12,851 bases of DNA from Candidatus Saccharibacteria bacterium UBA2866 (lineage in GTDB: Bacteria > Patescibacteriota > Saccharimonadia > Saccharimonadales > Saccharimonadaceae), in contig DEEY01000021.1 of NCBI GenBank assembly GCA_002350545.1, positions 25,560 to 38,410 of the forward strand, given 5' to 3'. Below the pieces are notes generated by a model. The model was not told where the DNA came from. It saw only the letters and a program-made list of their open reading frames with translations, and ran no database searches. Every line of letters begins with the position of its first letter. Within the stretch, counting starts at the first letter, position 1. This document shows, one piece after another, positions 1-7,068 of the stretch. The position numbers were made by a program, and so were the translations under genes.

Positions 1-551
1 CTCGCCAAGTCTTTCTCAATTTGCTTTTTGTAACGCTCTTCCTCCGAAAAAATGCACCCACAGTATTTTTGCATATACAACCCAAGTTCGCGTGCTTTCG
101 CTTGCCCCGCACGGAAGCCAAGTCTAAAATCTCGGTAAACAAATTCAATCCCAGATGCTTCAGCTAGCTCCTCGCACACAGCCTTAAGCTCCTCGTGCTT
201 TTGATACGGAGACACTAAAAGCGTAGTCGTAAACGCATCATAACCATTCTCCACCGCATATCGCACTGTTTCGCCAATCCGTTTCCGGTAGCAATAATTT
301 ACGCACCTTCCAGGAATATCGTTGATCACATTTCGACAAAACTCATCTAGCCCATAATCCTCATTTACAATAAGTCTAACCCCCACTAGTTTAGCATAAT
401 CCTTCAAGCAATCCCGCCTCGTCTTATATTCTATAAAAGGGTGAATATTCGGATTATACCAAAATAAATCAGGTTCAATTCCCTCCTCGCGCAAAGCATC
501 AATACAGTACACCGAGCACGGCGCACAACAAGTATGCATCAGAAGCTTCAT
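1..551 (-). CDS. queH: Epoxyqueuosine reductase QueH, 3' end cut by window edge
   Basis: QueH (formerly DUF208) reduces epoxyqueuosine to queuosine in the anticodon wobble position of tRNAs, using iron-sulfur chemistry; it is unrelated to QueG. Visible here are 183 N-terminal residues. The N-terminal CCAPCS motif (C8, C9, C12) and the late YCGC motif (C164, C166) followed by IFSEEERY are hallmark family elements. A middle cysteine pair, C83 and C87, lies in a GRC...CYRKR segment with three residues between the cysteines, where I expect two in most QueH proteins. The ATG overlaps the cysS stop codon by four bases (ATGA), and no strong Shine-Dalgarno precedes it, so translation is probably coupled to cysS. 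Only the extreme C-terminus is missing. It is last in the visible part of the unit starting at 3594. The family call is confident; activity is inferred. Confidence 0.93.
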   Translation of the reverse strand, partial: MKLLMHTCCAPCSVYCIDALREEGIEPDLFWYNPNIHPFIEYKTRRDCLKDYAKLVGVRLIVNEDYGLDEFCRNVINDIPGRCVNYCYRKRIGETVRYAVENGYDAFTTTLLVSPYQKHEELKAVCEELAEASGIEFVYRDFRLGFRAGQAKARELGLYMQKYCGCIFSEEERYKKQIEKDLA

Positions 552-1891
552 TTAGTATACCGCCAAACTGGCCCATCCGCAGTATCATTAACTTCAATAC
601 TAAGCTCCGCTAACTTATCCCGCAAAACATCAGCTTTTTCAAAATCTTTTGCTTCTCGCGCCTGCTCGCGCTCACGAATCAGCGCGTGAACTTCTGCCGA
701 AATATCAGGGGTATCTTCTAACAAATTCAATCCAAACAATTCATCCACCTTTTGCCAATCTTCTAGCGACAGTATTGCTCCATCAATCACCGCAAAAGCT
801 TCCGCGGAGTTAAGATTATTATTCACAGCAGCAAGGATTTTTTCAAATGACCCATCCGAAACCACGTCGGTTTGGTAGCATTCTGCAATTTTATTTCGCC
901 AATTTAGCCGTCTTGCTTTCGCAGCCGCTAAGGAATCAAAAGTGAAATTTCGCGTTCCTTGATAATGCCCAGATAGCACCCACATTTTATAATCGATTGG
1001 CGTAAATTGTTGCCTAGCTAAATCATCTAGTGAATAAGTATTCCCCAAAGACTTAGAAATCTTCTGTCCATCTACCGTAATAAAATCACAATGCAACCAA
1101 TAATGTGCCAATTTTGAACCATATGCCGCAAAACACTCTGCAATTTCGTTTGTATGATGTACCGGTATATGGTCAATCCCGCCAGTATGAATATCAATCG
1201 GCTCCCCCAGCTCCTTATGAATAATTGAACAACACTCTAAGTGCCAACCTGGATAGCCTGGCCGACCTAGAAAGTCCCAGCGCATCGCGTGCTTTTCCCC
1301 CGGTTGGATAAACTTCCATACCGCAAAATCCGAAACGTTTCGTTTCTCATCCGAAAATTCTACTCTCGCCCCCGCCTGCAAACCGGCAAGATCAAGTTTT
1401 GCAAAATCCGCATAAGCATCATATTTAGAAGTATCAAAATACACTCCATCTTTTGTTTCGTAGGTGAACCCATGTTCTTTCATTAAATCAACCGCCTGCA
1501 TATCCTCTTCTATGTAATCCGTTGCTCTAGCCAAGACTTCTGGTTCAATCAAGTTTAAATCACGATAATCTTGCATAAACTTCTCAATATATCTATCCGC
1601 CACTTCCCAGACCGTTAAACCTTCCCGAGCGGCGCCTTTTTCCAATTTATCCTCCCCCGAGTCCGCGTCCGAAGTAAGGTGTCCCACGTCAGTCAAGTTC
1701 AAAACTCGCTTCACTTTATACCCATCAGCTCGCAAGGTTCTAATTAACAAGTCCCAATAAATATATGCTGTTAAATTACCGATATGCGCTTCCGAATAAA
1801 CAGTTGGCCCACAAGTATAAATTTTCACCACCTCATCAAGTGGCTTAAACTCTTCTAATTTTGAACTGGCGGTATTATAAAGTTTAAGCAT
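548..1891 (-). CDS. cysS: Cysteinyl-tRNA synthetase
   Basis: This class I aminoacyl-tRNA synthetase activates cysteine with ATP and charges tRNA-Cys in the cytoplasm. The 447-residue protein is close to the usual family length. It has the ATP-binding HIGN motif (residues 36-39) and KISKS (277-281). The zinc site that recognises the cysteine thiol appears as C27, C220 in WHLEC, and the H245/E249 pair in the HHTNE segment. The C-terminal part, with its REREQAREAKDFEKADVLRDKL-like helix, is the family's tRNA-binding end. The ATG is preceded by a strong AGGAGG six bases upstream, lying inside the end of the hydrolase gene, which it overlaps by eight bases. Its TGA stop overlaps the queH start, so two tRNA-related genes close this unit. 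No key residue appears lost. Confidence 0.97.
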   Translation of the reverse strand: MLKLYNTASSKLEEFKPLDEVVKIYTCGPTVYSEAHIGNLTAYIYWDLLIRTLRADGYKVKRVLNLTDVGHLTSDADSGEDKLEKGAAREGLTVWEVADRYIEKFMQDYRDLNLIEPEVLARATDYIEEDMQAVDLMKEHGFTYETKDGVYFDTSKYDAYADFAKLDLAGLQAGARVEFSDEKRNVSDFAVWKFIQPGEKHAMRWDFLGRPGYPGWHLECCSIIHKELGEPIDIHTGGIDHIPVHHTNEIAECFAAYGSKLAHYWLHCDFITVDGQKISKSLGNTYSLDDLARQQFTPIDYKMWVLSGHYQGTRNFTFDSLAAAKARRLNWRNKIAECYQTDVVSDGSFEKILAAVNNNLNSAEAFAVIDGAILSLEDWQKVDELFGLNLLEDTPDISAEVHALIREREQAREAKDFEKADVLRDKLAELSIEVNDTADGPVWRYTK

Positions 1892-2621
1892 GCAAAACCT
1901 CCTCCAAAGCTCCTACAATTTTAGTATATTTATCGCGCGACACACCGTGTCGACCCTCCGTTTTAATCGCCGAAAGATATTTCGGGTTGTCTTTTAATAG
2001 CTTCGGAATATTATACGCTGCAATAAATTGATCCATATTCCCATAAATCAAAACTGCAGGCGTAGTTATTTCTGATAAAACCTTATAGTTACGTCGATTC
2101 AAAACAATTTTGTCCATTGAGTTGTTAAAAGCTTTTTCCTCCAAAACTCGTCGGTTTTTAATAGCCACCGCATCCTTAAACACCTTAATTCCGGCCGCAA
2201 AGGCGGGATTTACTAAGTCTTTTTCCGTATAGACTGGCGGTGACACTAAAATCAATTTATTGACTGATTTTTTATAAGTATCCGCATAGCGCGTTACGAT
2301 CATTGTTCCCATCGAATGTCCAACTAAAACTAATGGCAAATCACCAATATTTAACTTCTCGATTGAATTATGTAGAGCTTCCAGCTGTTCTTTGTAGTTA
2401 TAAGTCAGCTTGTCAGAGCGACTAGACTCCCCAGACCCCAACAAATCGAAAGTCACAAATCTCGCATTTTTTAAGGATTGTGTACCTTCTAAATACTTTA
2501 GGGCACTATTAAAACTTGATGAATCCGCTGCAATCCCATGAATAAATACCACTACCATTTGCGGGTCTTTAACCGCTGAGTAGTCATGAGTTTTCTTTAA
2601 AATCAATTTTTTACTAAACAT
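1884..2621 (-). CDS. Alpha/beta hydrolase, serine type
   Basis: This is a 245-residue alpha/beta-hydrolase-fold protein, probably an esterase, lipase or acyl hydrolase of unknown substrate. From the chosen start the visible elements are the oxyanion-hole HGIA segment (28-31), the nucleophile elbow GHSMG with S103, an acid residue at D197 in GNMDQF, and H225 in EGRHG, giving a complete Ser-Asp-His triad. No signal peptide is evident, so it is probably cytoplasmic. The reading frame can be opened at a TTG at 2642. I prefer the ATG at 2621 because GGAG lies about ten bases upstream and the overlap with the upstream DHH gene falls to eight bases, matching the overlap at its other end with cysS. 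The neighbouring lipid genes make an acyl-ester substrate possible, but that is only context. Confidence 0.88.
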   Translation of the reverse strand: MFSKKLILKKTHDYSAVKDPQMVVVFIHGIAADSSSFNSALKYLEGTQSLKNARFVTFDLLGSGESSRSDKLTYNYKEQLEALHNSIEKLNIGDLPLVLVGHSMGTMIVTRYADTYKKSVNKLILVSPPVYTEKDLVNPAFAAGIKVFKDAVAIKNRRVLEEKAFNNSMDKIVLNRRNYKVLSEITTPAVLIYGNMDQFIAAYNIPKLLKDNPKYLSAIKTEGRHGVSRDKYTKIVGALEEVLHA

Positions 2622-3594
2622 CTTCAAGTAACTCCGGTACAATTTTAACTAAATCCTGCACCACTTCTTCATAAGTGGTATCACAGGTTCTAAATCCAGC
2701 TGCTTGGCTGTGTCCACCACCGCCAAAATATCCAGCGACTTTATCGGCAATTGGTACACCGTAAGCAGTCCGAATCTTACCAGTCACCTTACCATCCGGA
2801 TAAGTTTTCACAGCAACAGCTACTTTTACCCCCTCAACCAACCGCATTTCTTCTAAAATTAGCACATTTGGATTATACTCATCTGAATATTCCTTAATAT
2901 CGTCCCACGGAATATGCACAGTCGCAAGTTCCCCATCCAGTGAATATTCAATTCGATGAATCAAATCGGCCTTATAATCCAAAATACGAGGTGATTTTTT
3001 CATAAATTCACGCCGCTCTTCTTCTAGCTCGGTTACATTTGCACCGAGTCGCATCAAATCTGCTGCTACTTCAAACGTTTCTGCCGTCACCGAAGAACTA
3101 GTTAAACCTAAAGTGTCCGACAGTAAACCTTGGAAAATCGCCTCCGCTGCCTCCTTATTAATTTCAATCTCTTCAGCTTTTGCAATACGATAGATCAGCT
3201 CAGTACACGATGGCCTTATTTCGATAATCGCCTCGTGAGGAAATTCTAAATCATCTTCTGTTTCGTGGTGATCTAATACGAATACTGGTGCTGAGTATAA
3301 TCGGTTTCTAATCGCCGTATCGCCCAAAAGTTTAGACAGCAATACTTCTGCCGCTGTATCTACTATGATATAGCCATCCGCCTTATAATCGAATTCATTT
3401 GTAACTCTAGACCAGTCCGGGAAGTAGTGCAAATATTTAGGTATATCTACTGGGCAATATAGCGAAACTTCTTTGTCCGCTAATAAATAGTCTAAACTAA
3501 TTGCCGATCCCAGCGAATCACCATCAGGATTTTCCGCCTGTATCACACAAATCTTTTCTTTGCCATCCAAAAAATCACTAAATTTATTATACAT
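2614..3594 (-). CDS. DHH/DHHA1 phosphoesterase, NrnA-like
   Basis: NrnA-type DHH/DHHA1 proteins use manganese to degrade short oligonucleotides or cyclic-dinucleotide-derived pNpN, and some hydrolyse pAp. This 326-residue protein has the expected length and order: motif I as ENPDGDSLGS (21-30), motif II aspartate D79 in IVDTA, the DHH signature at 108-110 in VLDHHET, an aspartate D160 in LLSDTLGLTSS, then the DHHA1 substrate-binding motif GGGGHSQAAG (291-300). The odd point is motif I: families usually carry HxNPDGD, and here the histidine position is A20. That histidine is normally a metal ligand, so metal binding or substrate may differ. The gene heads a four-gene unit and has its own extended -10 in the 23-base gap after pgsA. 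The start codon lies six bases after that element, so the mRNA is probably leaderless. Confidence 0.9.
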   Translation of the reverse strand: MYNKFSDFLDGKEKICVIQAENPDGDSLGSAISLDYLLADKEVSLYCPVDIPKYLHYFPDWSRVTNEFDYKADGYIIVDTAAEVLLSKLLGDTAIRNRLYSAPVFVLDHHETEDDLEFPHEAIIEIRPSCTELIYRIAKAEEIEINKEAAEAIFQGLLSDTLGLTSSSVTAETFEVAADLMRLGANVTELEEERREFMKKSPRILDYKADLIHRIEYSLDGELATVHIPWDDIKEYSDEYNPNVLILEEMRLVEGVKVAVAVKTYPDGKVTGKIRTAYGVPIADKVAGYFGGGGHSQAAGFRTCDTTYEEVVQDLVKIVPELLEDV

Positions 3595-3600
3595 ATTACA

Positions 3601-3609
3601 ATTATAACA
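3601..3609 (-). promoter_or_regulatory. Extended -10 promoter for the DHH-hydrolase-cysS-queH unit
   Basis: On the minus strand TGT is followed directly by a perfect TATAAT. Six bases then lead to the ATG at 3594, placing the expected transcription start at or next to the start codon. No clear -35 hexamer is seen in the upstream pgsA coding end. The same arrangement occurs at other unit heads in this window. Confidence 0.7.
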
Positions 3610-3617
3610 CTAATAGC

Positions 3618-4175
3618 TTATTTGCTAAATAGCTTCCTTGAACTATAAAAGTAAGCCGCTCCCGAAATTATGGCCATAATCAATGATATATATAATAGAA
3701 TATTACCGATTGTGGTAACTAGCCCGATATTTACAATTAAGCCAAATAGTATTACTCCAAGCGCGACCATTTGGAAAGTTGTTTTGAATTTTCCGAGTAA
3801 AGACGCTTCTAGTACGATATGGTTCTTTGCCGCAAACATCCTTAATCCATTCACTAGTAGGTCTCTAACTAATACTACTGCAAATACCCATACCGGCACT
3901 GCGCCAAGCACTGTTAAAGCCAAGAAAGCTAAGTTAACTAATATTTTATCCGCAATTGGATCTAAAAATGCACCTAAATCGGTCACGGTTTTAGTTTGCC
4001 GTGCTAAATACCCATCAACTTTGTCGGTAATTGCCGCCAAAATAAATATTGCCAAAGCATTTGCTTTTGCCCAAGCCCCAGGAATCATTACGAATATCAT
4101 AAACACTACCGCAAGCACTATTCTTAAAATGGTTAAAGCGGTCGGTATATTAATTTTTTTATTAGAACGTTTCAT
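3618..4175 (-). CDS. pgsA: CDP-diacylglycerol--glycerol-3-phosphate phosphatidyltransferase
   Basis: PgsA transfers a phosphatidyl group from CDP-diacylglycerol to glycerol-3-phosphate, giving phosphatidylglycerophosphate at the cytoplasmic membrane. The 185-residue protein carries a perfect CDP-alcohol phosphatidyltransferase signature: D51, D54, G55, A58, R59, G68, D72 and D76 in exact D-x2-D-G-x2-A-R-x8-G-x3-D-x3-D spacing. Hydrophobic membrane segments surround it, and the length is typical. PgsA is preferred over other CDP-alcohol transferases because cdsA and a YqeG/GEP4-type phosphatase sit directly upstream. The ATG overlaps the stop of the phosphatase gene by four bases (ATGA), with AGGA about seven bases before the start. 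A different polar head-group acceptor cannot be excluded from sequence alone. Confidence 0.93.
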   Translation of the reverse strand: MKRSNKKINIPTALTILRIVLAVVFMIFVMIPGAWAKANALAIFILAAITDKVDGYLARQTKTVTDLGAFLDPIADKILVNLAFLALTVLGAVPVWVFAVVLVRDLLVNGLRMFAAKNHIVLEASLLGKFKTTFQMVALGVILFGLIVNIGLVTTIGNILLYISLIMAIISGAAYFYSSRKLFSK

Positions 4176-4603
4176 ACAATATTCCTACGGTGTTCTACTT
4201 TCCAGGCTCGGATTTTTGCAAAATGCGCAGCTAGCACATCAGTGGACCATTTATCACCTAGCATCACTGTTTCGTGTGGCTTGAAATTATACTCCTCCAT
4301 CGCCTCAGTAAGCTTAGTGCTCATTGGCTTTTTTGCCCACCATACGCAAGGAACTTTCAAAGGCTCGCAAAACTCTTGCATCATCTTTTTTCGTCCGTTG
4401 TTCGAAATAATCACGATTTTTACACCAGCTTTCCTGCAGGCTCTAATCCATTTTGCCAGTACAGCGGTCGGTTCCTTTTCTGAGTGTAATCTTAAAGTGT
4501 TATCTAAATCACAAAGCAGTAATTTCACGCCTGCTTTTTTCAAAAGCTCAGGCGTAACATCCTCAAACTTTTCAAATTTTTTATCCGCACGTATTAAACC
4601 CAT
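4172..4603 (-). CDS. YqeG-family HAD phosphatase, probable phosphatidylglycerophosphatase
   Basis: This is a small 143-residue HAD subfamily IIIA phosphatase. The nucleophile motif is D32-L-D34-N-T, motif II is S67 in ISNNG, the lysine/proline pair is K92-P93, and motif IV is GDKWSTDV with D117 and D122. YqeG proteins are related to mitochondrial GEP4, which dephosphorylates phosphatidylglycerophosphate to phosphatidylglycerol. That function is inferred here, strengthened by its position exactly between cdsA and pgsA. No membrane segment is visible, so it would act on the membrane from the cytoplasm. The start is set by AGGAG (4614-4610), which overlaps the cdsA stop and lies six bases before the ATG. 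Its own stop overlaps the pgsA start. Another phosphate substrate remains possible. Confidence 0.88.
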   Translation of the reverse strand: MGLIRADKKFEKFEDVTPELLKKAGVKLLLCDLDNTLRLHSEKEPTAVLAKWIRACRKAGVKIVIISNNGRKKMMQEFCEPLKVPCVWWAKKPMSTKLTEAMEEYNFKPHETVMLGDKWSTDVLAAHFAKIRAWKVEHRRNIV

Positions 4604-4612
4604 CTATCGCTC

Positions 4613-5299
4613 CTAAATAAATGCTGCAATAATTAATAATATTGTCCCCGCAAAAGCTGTTGAATCAATTCTATCTAAAAATCCTCCATGCCCGTCTGAG
4701 CCACCCACCAAGAATTCTAATTTAGAAAATACTGGGTTCTTAATCAAAATTTCGTTCGAGTCTTTTACGCGGAATCGTCGCTTCAAATAGCTTTCAAACA
4801 AATCACCCATAAGGGCCAGCGGGCCACATAATAGATACATCCAATCGGTCGCAAAGCCATCTCTTACTATCATTAGAATCAAAACCAAAGAAACCGCAAT
4901 CACTAGTCCAAAGAATGTTCCTTCCCAAGTTTTGTTTTTAGAAATCTTCGGAAACGGTCGCGATTTACCAAATAATTTTCCGCCAAATTTTTTGCCAAGT
5001 AAGTATGCAAAAACATCGTAACCAGGTACCCCAAGAATAACGTACCAAACATGAGCCGCATCAATTTGAGCAATAAACAATGAGCCATAGAACAAAAAAC
5101 CTAACTCAAATATCACCAGAAGTGCATTTTCAAATTGATGGTCTTTTTTGAAAAAACTAATAAGCTCTATCGCGGCCACTAATGAAAACAAACCAAATAA
5201 AATTCGAAATGGCGTGCCATTAAAAGTATACATGGCAATTAATGCCACAACAAATAGACTAACGCCAACCATAACTCTAACCTTAAAATTTTTATCCAT
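4613..5299 (-). CDS. cdsA: Phosphatidate cytidylyltransferase (CDP-diacylglycerol synthase)
   Basis: CdsA makes CDP-diacylglycerol from phosphatidic acid and CTP in the membrane, feeding PgsA encoded two genes downstream. The 228-residue protein is hydrophobic with several membrane helices. Recognisable family elements are PGYDVFAYLLGKKFG (92-106), KTWEG (123-127), the aspartate region GDLFESYLKRR (165-175), KD (179-180) and GHGGFLDRID (203-212). The signature is unusual: family members normally have about six residues between KD and GHGG, while here there are 22, an insertion of roughly 16 residues including IKNPVFSKLEFLVGGSD. The length is at the short end because the N-terminal membrane region is compact. 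The ATG lies six bases after an extended -10 element, so this gene heads a probably leaderless transcript. Confidence 0.92.
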   Translation of the reverse strand: MDKNFKVRVMVGVSLFVVALIAMYTFNGTPFRILFGLFSLVAAIELISFFKKDHQFENALLVIFELGFLFYGSLFIAQIDAAHVWYVILGVPGYDVFAYLLGKKFGGKLFGKSRPFPKISKNKTWEGTFFGLVIAVSLVLILMIVRDGFATDWMYLLCGPLALMGDLFESYLKRRFRVKDSNEILIKNPVFSKLEFLVGGSDGHGGFLDRIDSTAFAGTILLIIAAFI

Positions 5300-5305
5300 A
5301 TAAAG

Positions 5306-5314
5306 ATTATACCA
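5306..5314 (-). promoter_or_regulatory. Extended -10 promoter for cdsA-yqeG-pgsA
   Basis: On the minus strand TGG is followed by a perfect TATAAT, with six bases to the cdsA ATG at 5299. It forms the left arm of an inverted repeat (5306-5315 with 5319-5328, one mismatch) whose right arm is the synthetase promoter. Two RNA polymerases could hardly bind both elements together. Confidence 0.7.
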
Positions 5315-5319
5315 TAATA

Positions 5320-5328
5320 TGGTAGAAT
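5320..5328 (+). promoter_or_regulatory. Extended -10 promoter for the acyl-CoA synthetase-like gene
   Basis: TGG is followed by TAGAAT, with exactly six bases to the ATG at 5335. A second TATAAT-like string (5328-5333) is too close to the start to serve as an ordinary -10. The element mirrors the cdsA promoter across a three-base centre. Confidence 0.65.
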
Positions 5329-5334
5329 ATAATT

Positions 5335-7068
5335 ATGCCTTTAGAGTTTGTTTATAATAAGATCAAAAACACCTTGCGCAAAATCGATATGAAGCTAGAG
5401 CGCGCTAAATATGGCTACATCGAAAAATTGCCAAAAGACATCGAATATTTTGATGGCGGTCTTTACGATGTGGTTTACGAATCCTCTTGCAAATGGCCAC
5501 ACAATACGGCCTTGGAGTATTTTGACACGCAAATCACTTATAAGGACTTAATTAAAAAAATTAACAAAGTTGCTGCCGCCCTGAAGGCTATTGGCGCAAA
5601 AAAAGGCGAAAGAATTACGATTTGTATGCCAAATACTCCCGAAGCAATCTACATGTTTTATGCAATTAATGAAATCGGCGCAGTCGCTAATATGATTCAC
5701 CCACTCTCTTCCGAAAAAGAAATCGAAGAATTTGTTAACCAAGCTGAATCTAAAATCATGCTTTGCGTTGATGTTTCCTATCCTAAGGTCGAGAATATTA
5801 TTAAGAACACTAAGATCGAACAACTTGTGGTAGTCTCTCCCACTCGTTCAATGGATATGCTGGTTCGTTTAATCTACAAATTAACTAAGGGCCGCAAAAA
5901 TCACATCAAAAAATCCCAGCAAATCATCACCTGGGACCAATTTCTCTCGAAATCCAATAAATACGTCGGCAACCCACACGCTCGCGTCAATGCTACCGAT
6001 GACGCCGTAATTATGTATTCTGGCGGCACCACCGGCAAACCCAAAGGGACTATTCTTTCTAATCTCAATTTTAATGCACAGGCTCTCGGCGCCAAGTATC
6101 TAGTTCCAGAATTGTTTAAACCCGATTACTCATTTATGGCTTTCTTGCCTAATTTTCACGCCTTTGGCCTGGGCTGCTGTATCCATATGCCACTCTATTT
6201 CGGTGCTCGTACTTTCCTGATCCCACAATTCAATCCCAAAAAATTCAAAAGTTACATTACTCGTTACAAAGTTGATATTTTAGTCGGTGTCCCAACCGTA
6301 TTTGAATATCTCACCAAAATCAAGTTCAAAAAAGATGGCTTAAAAAACGTTAAATATGTCGTTTCAGGTGGCGACATGATTAGCATGTCTAGCAAAGAAA
6401 TTATTAATGATTTTCTAAAGAATCACGGTTCCAAAGCCATCATCGAGAACGGTTACGGCCTCACTGAGGCTTCTGGTGGCTTCATCTTTTCGCCTCGCTC
6501 CGTTGCCGAGGAACCTGACACCATCGGCTACCCTATCCCGGATAACGAAGTCATCATTATGAATCTAAAAACTAAAAAACCAGCCAAACTTGGTGAGGAT
6601 GGCGAAATCTTGGTACGTGGCCTCTCCGTCATGAAGGGCTATTTGAAAAAACCTGCAGAAACTGAAAAAGCTTTCATTAAAGTCGGCAACAAAAAATATC
6701 TCCGTACTGGTGATATCGGTTACTTAGATGAACGGGGCGTAGTTCATTTTCGTTCTCGCTTAAAACGAATGATTGTTTCAAACGGCTATAATATCTACCC
6801 AGCCAATATTGAAGACGTTACGTTAAGATGTAAAGATATTTCCGCTTGCGCAGTAGTAGGTCGCGAGGATAAACTGCGTGGCGAAAAGGTAGTTGTATTC
6901 GTTGTGGCAAATCCTGACGCTCGCGAACACGCTATCCGTAAAGACTTAAATCAAATTTACAAAAAATACCTTGCTAAATACGAAATCCCTCGCGAAATCC
7001 GCTTCATCGACGCCCTTCCCAAGACTAAATTAGCCAAAGTAGATTTCAAAGCACTAGAACAATTATAA
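5335..7068 (+). CDS. Long-chain acyl-CoA/ACP synthetase-like AMP-binding enzyme
   Basis: This 577-residue member of the ANL adenylating superfamily probably activates a fatty acid with ATP to an acyl-adenylate and transfers it to CoA or a carrier protein. Visible elements are the phosphate-binding loop YSGGTTGKPKG (228-238), the adenine-side motif YGLTEASGG (374-382), the hinge-region TGD (458-460) with GYLDERG and a SRLKRMIVSNGYNIYP segment, and the catalytic lysine K568 in LPKTKLAKVD. The order and length match FadD-type enzymes, but substrate chain length cannot be read. There is no signal peptide. It is divergent from cdsA, so imported fatty acids could feed phospholipid synthesis; that is inference from context. 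The ATG lies six bases after an extended -10. Its TAA stop is half of a TTATAA palindrome that also provides the recR stop. Confidence 0.9.
   Translation: MPLEFVYNKIKNTLRKIDMKLERAKYGYIEKLPKDIEYFDGGLYDVVYESSCKWPHNTALEYFDTQITYKDLIKKINKVAAALKAIGAKKGERITICMPNTPEAIYMFYAINEIGAVANMIHPLSSEKEIEEFVNQAESKIMLCVDVSYPKVENIIKNTKIEQLVVVSPTRSMDMLVRLIYKLTKGRKNHIKKSQQIITWDQFLSKSNKYVGNPHARVNATDDAVIMYSGGTTGKPKGTILSNLNFNAQALGAKYLVPELFKPDYSFMAFLPNFHAFGLGCCIHMPLYFGARTFLIPQFNPKKFKSYITRYKVDILVGVPTVFEYLTKIKFKKDGLKNVKYVVSGGDMISMSSKEIINDFLKNHGSKAIIENGYGLTEASGGFIFSPRSVAEEPDTIGYPIPDNEVIIMNLKTKKPAKLGEDGEILVRGLSVMKGYLKKPAETEKAFIKVGNKKYLRTGDIGYLDERGVVHFRSRLKRMIVSNGYNIYPANIEDVTLRCKDISACAVVGREDKLRGEKVVVFVVANPDAREHAIRKDLNQIYKKYLAKYEIPREIRFIDALPKTKLAKVDFKALEQL

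Noticed and set aside
548..551. Possible UGA recoding as in Gracilibacteria or Absconditabacteria
   Set aside because: cysS ends at TGA at the family's normal length with an ATGA overlap to queH, and yqeG also stops at TGA before pgsA.
1289..1486. Plus-strand ORF opposite cysS, and similar ORFs such as 3670-4284, 4242-4616, 7329-7643 and 8439-8699
   Set aside because: They lie fully or mostly antisense to well-supported genes, lack ribosome binding sites and recognisable motifs, and have compositions typical of shadow frames.
2621..2642. TTG start at 2642 for the alpha/beta hydrolase
   Set aside because: It would overlap the DHH gene by 29 bases and use a rare start, whereas the ATG at 2621 has a GGAG upstream and a shorter overlap.
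3615..3634. Imperfect inverted repeat at the pgsA end as a terminator
   Set aside because: The stem is short, A/T-rich and bulged, with no T run in the direction of transcription; it lies mostly in coding sequence.
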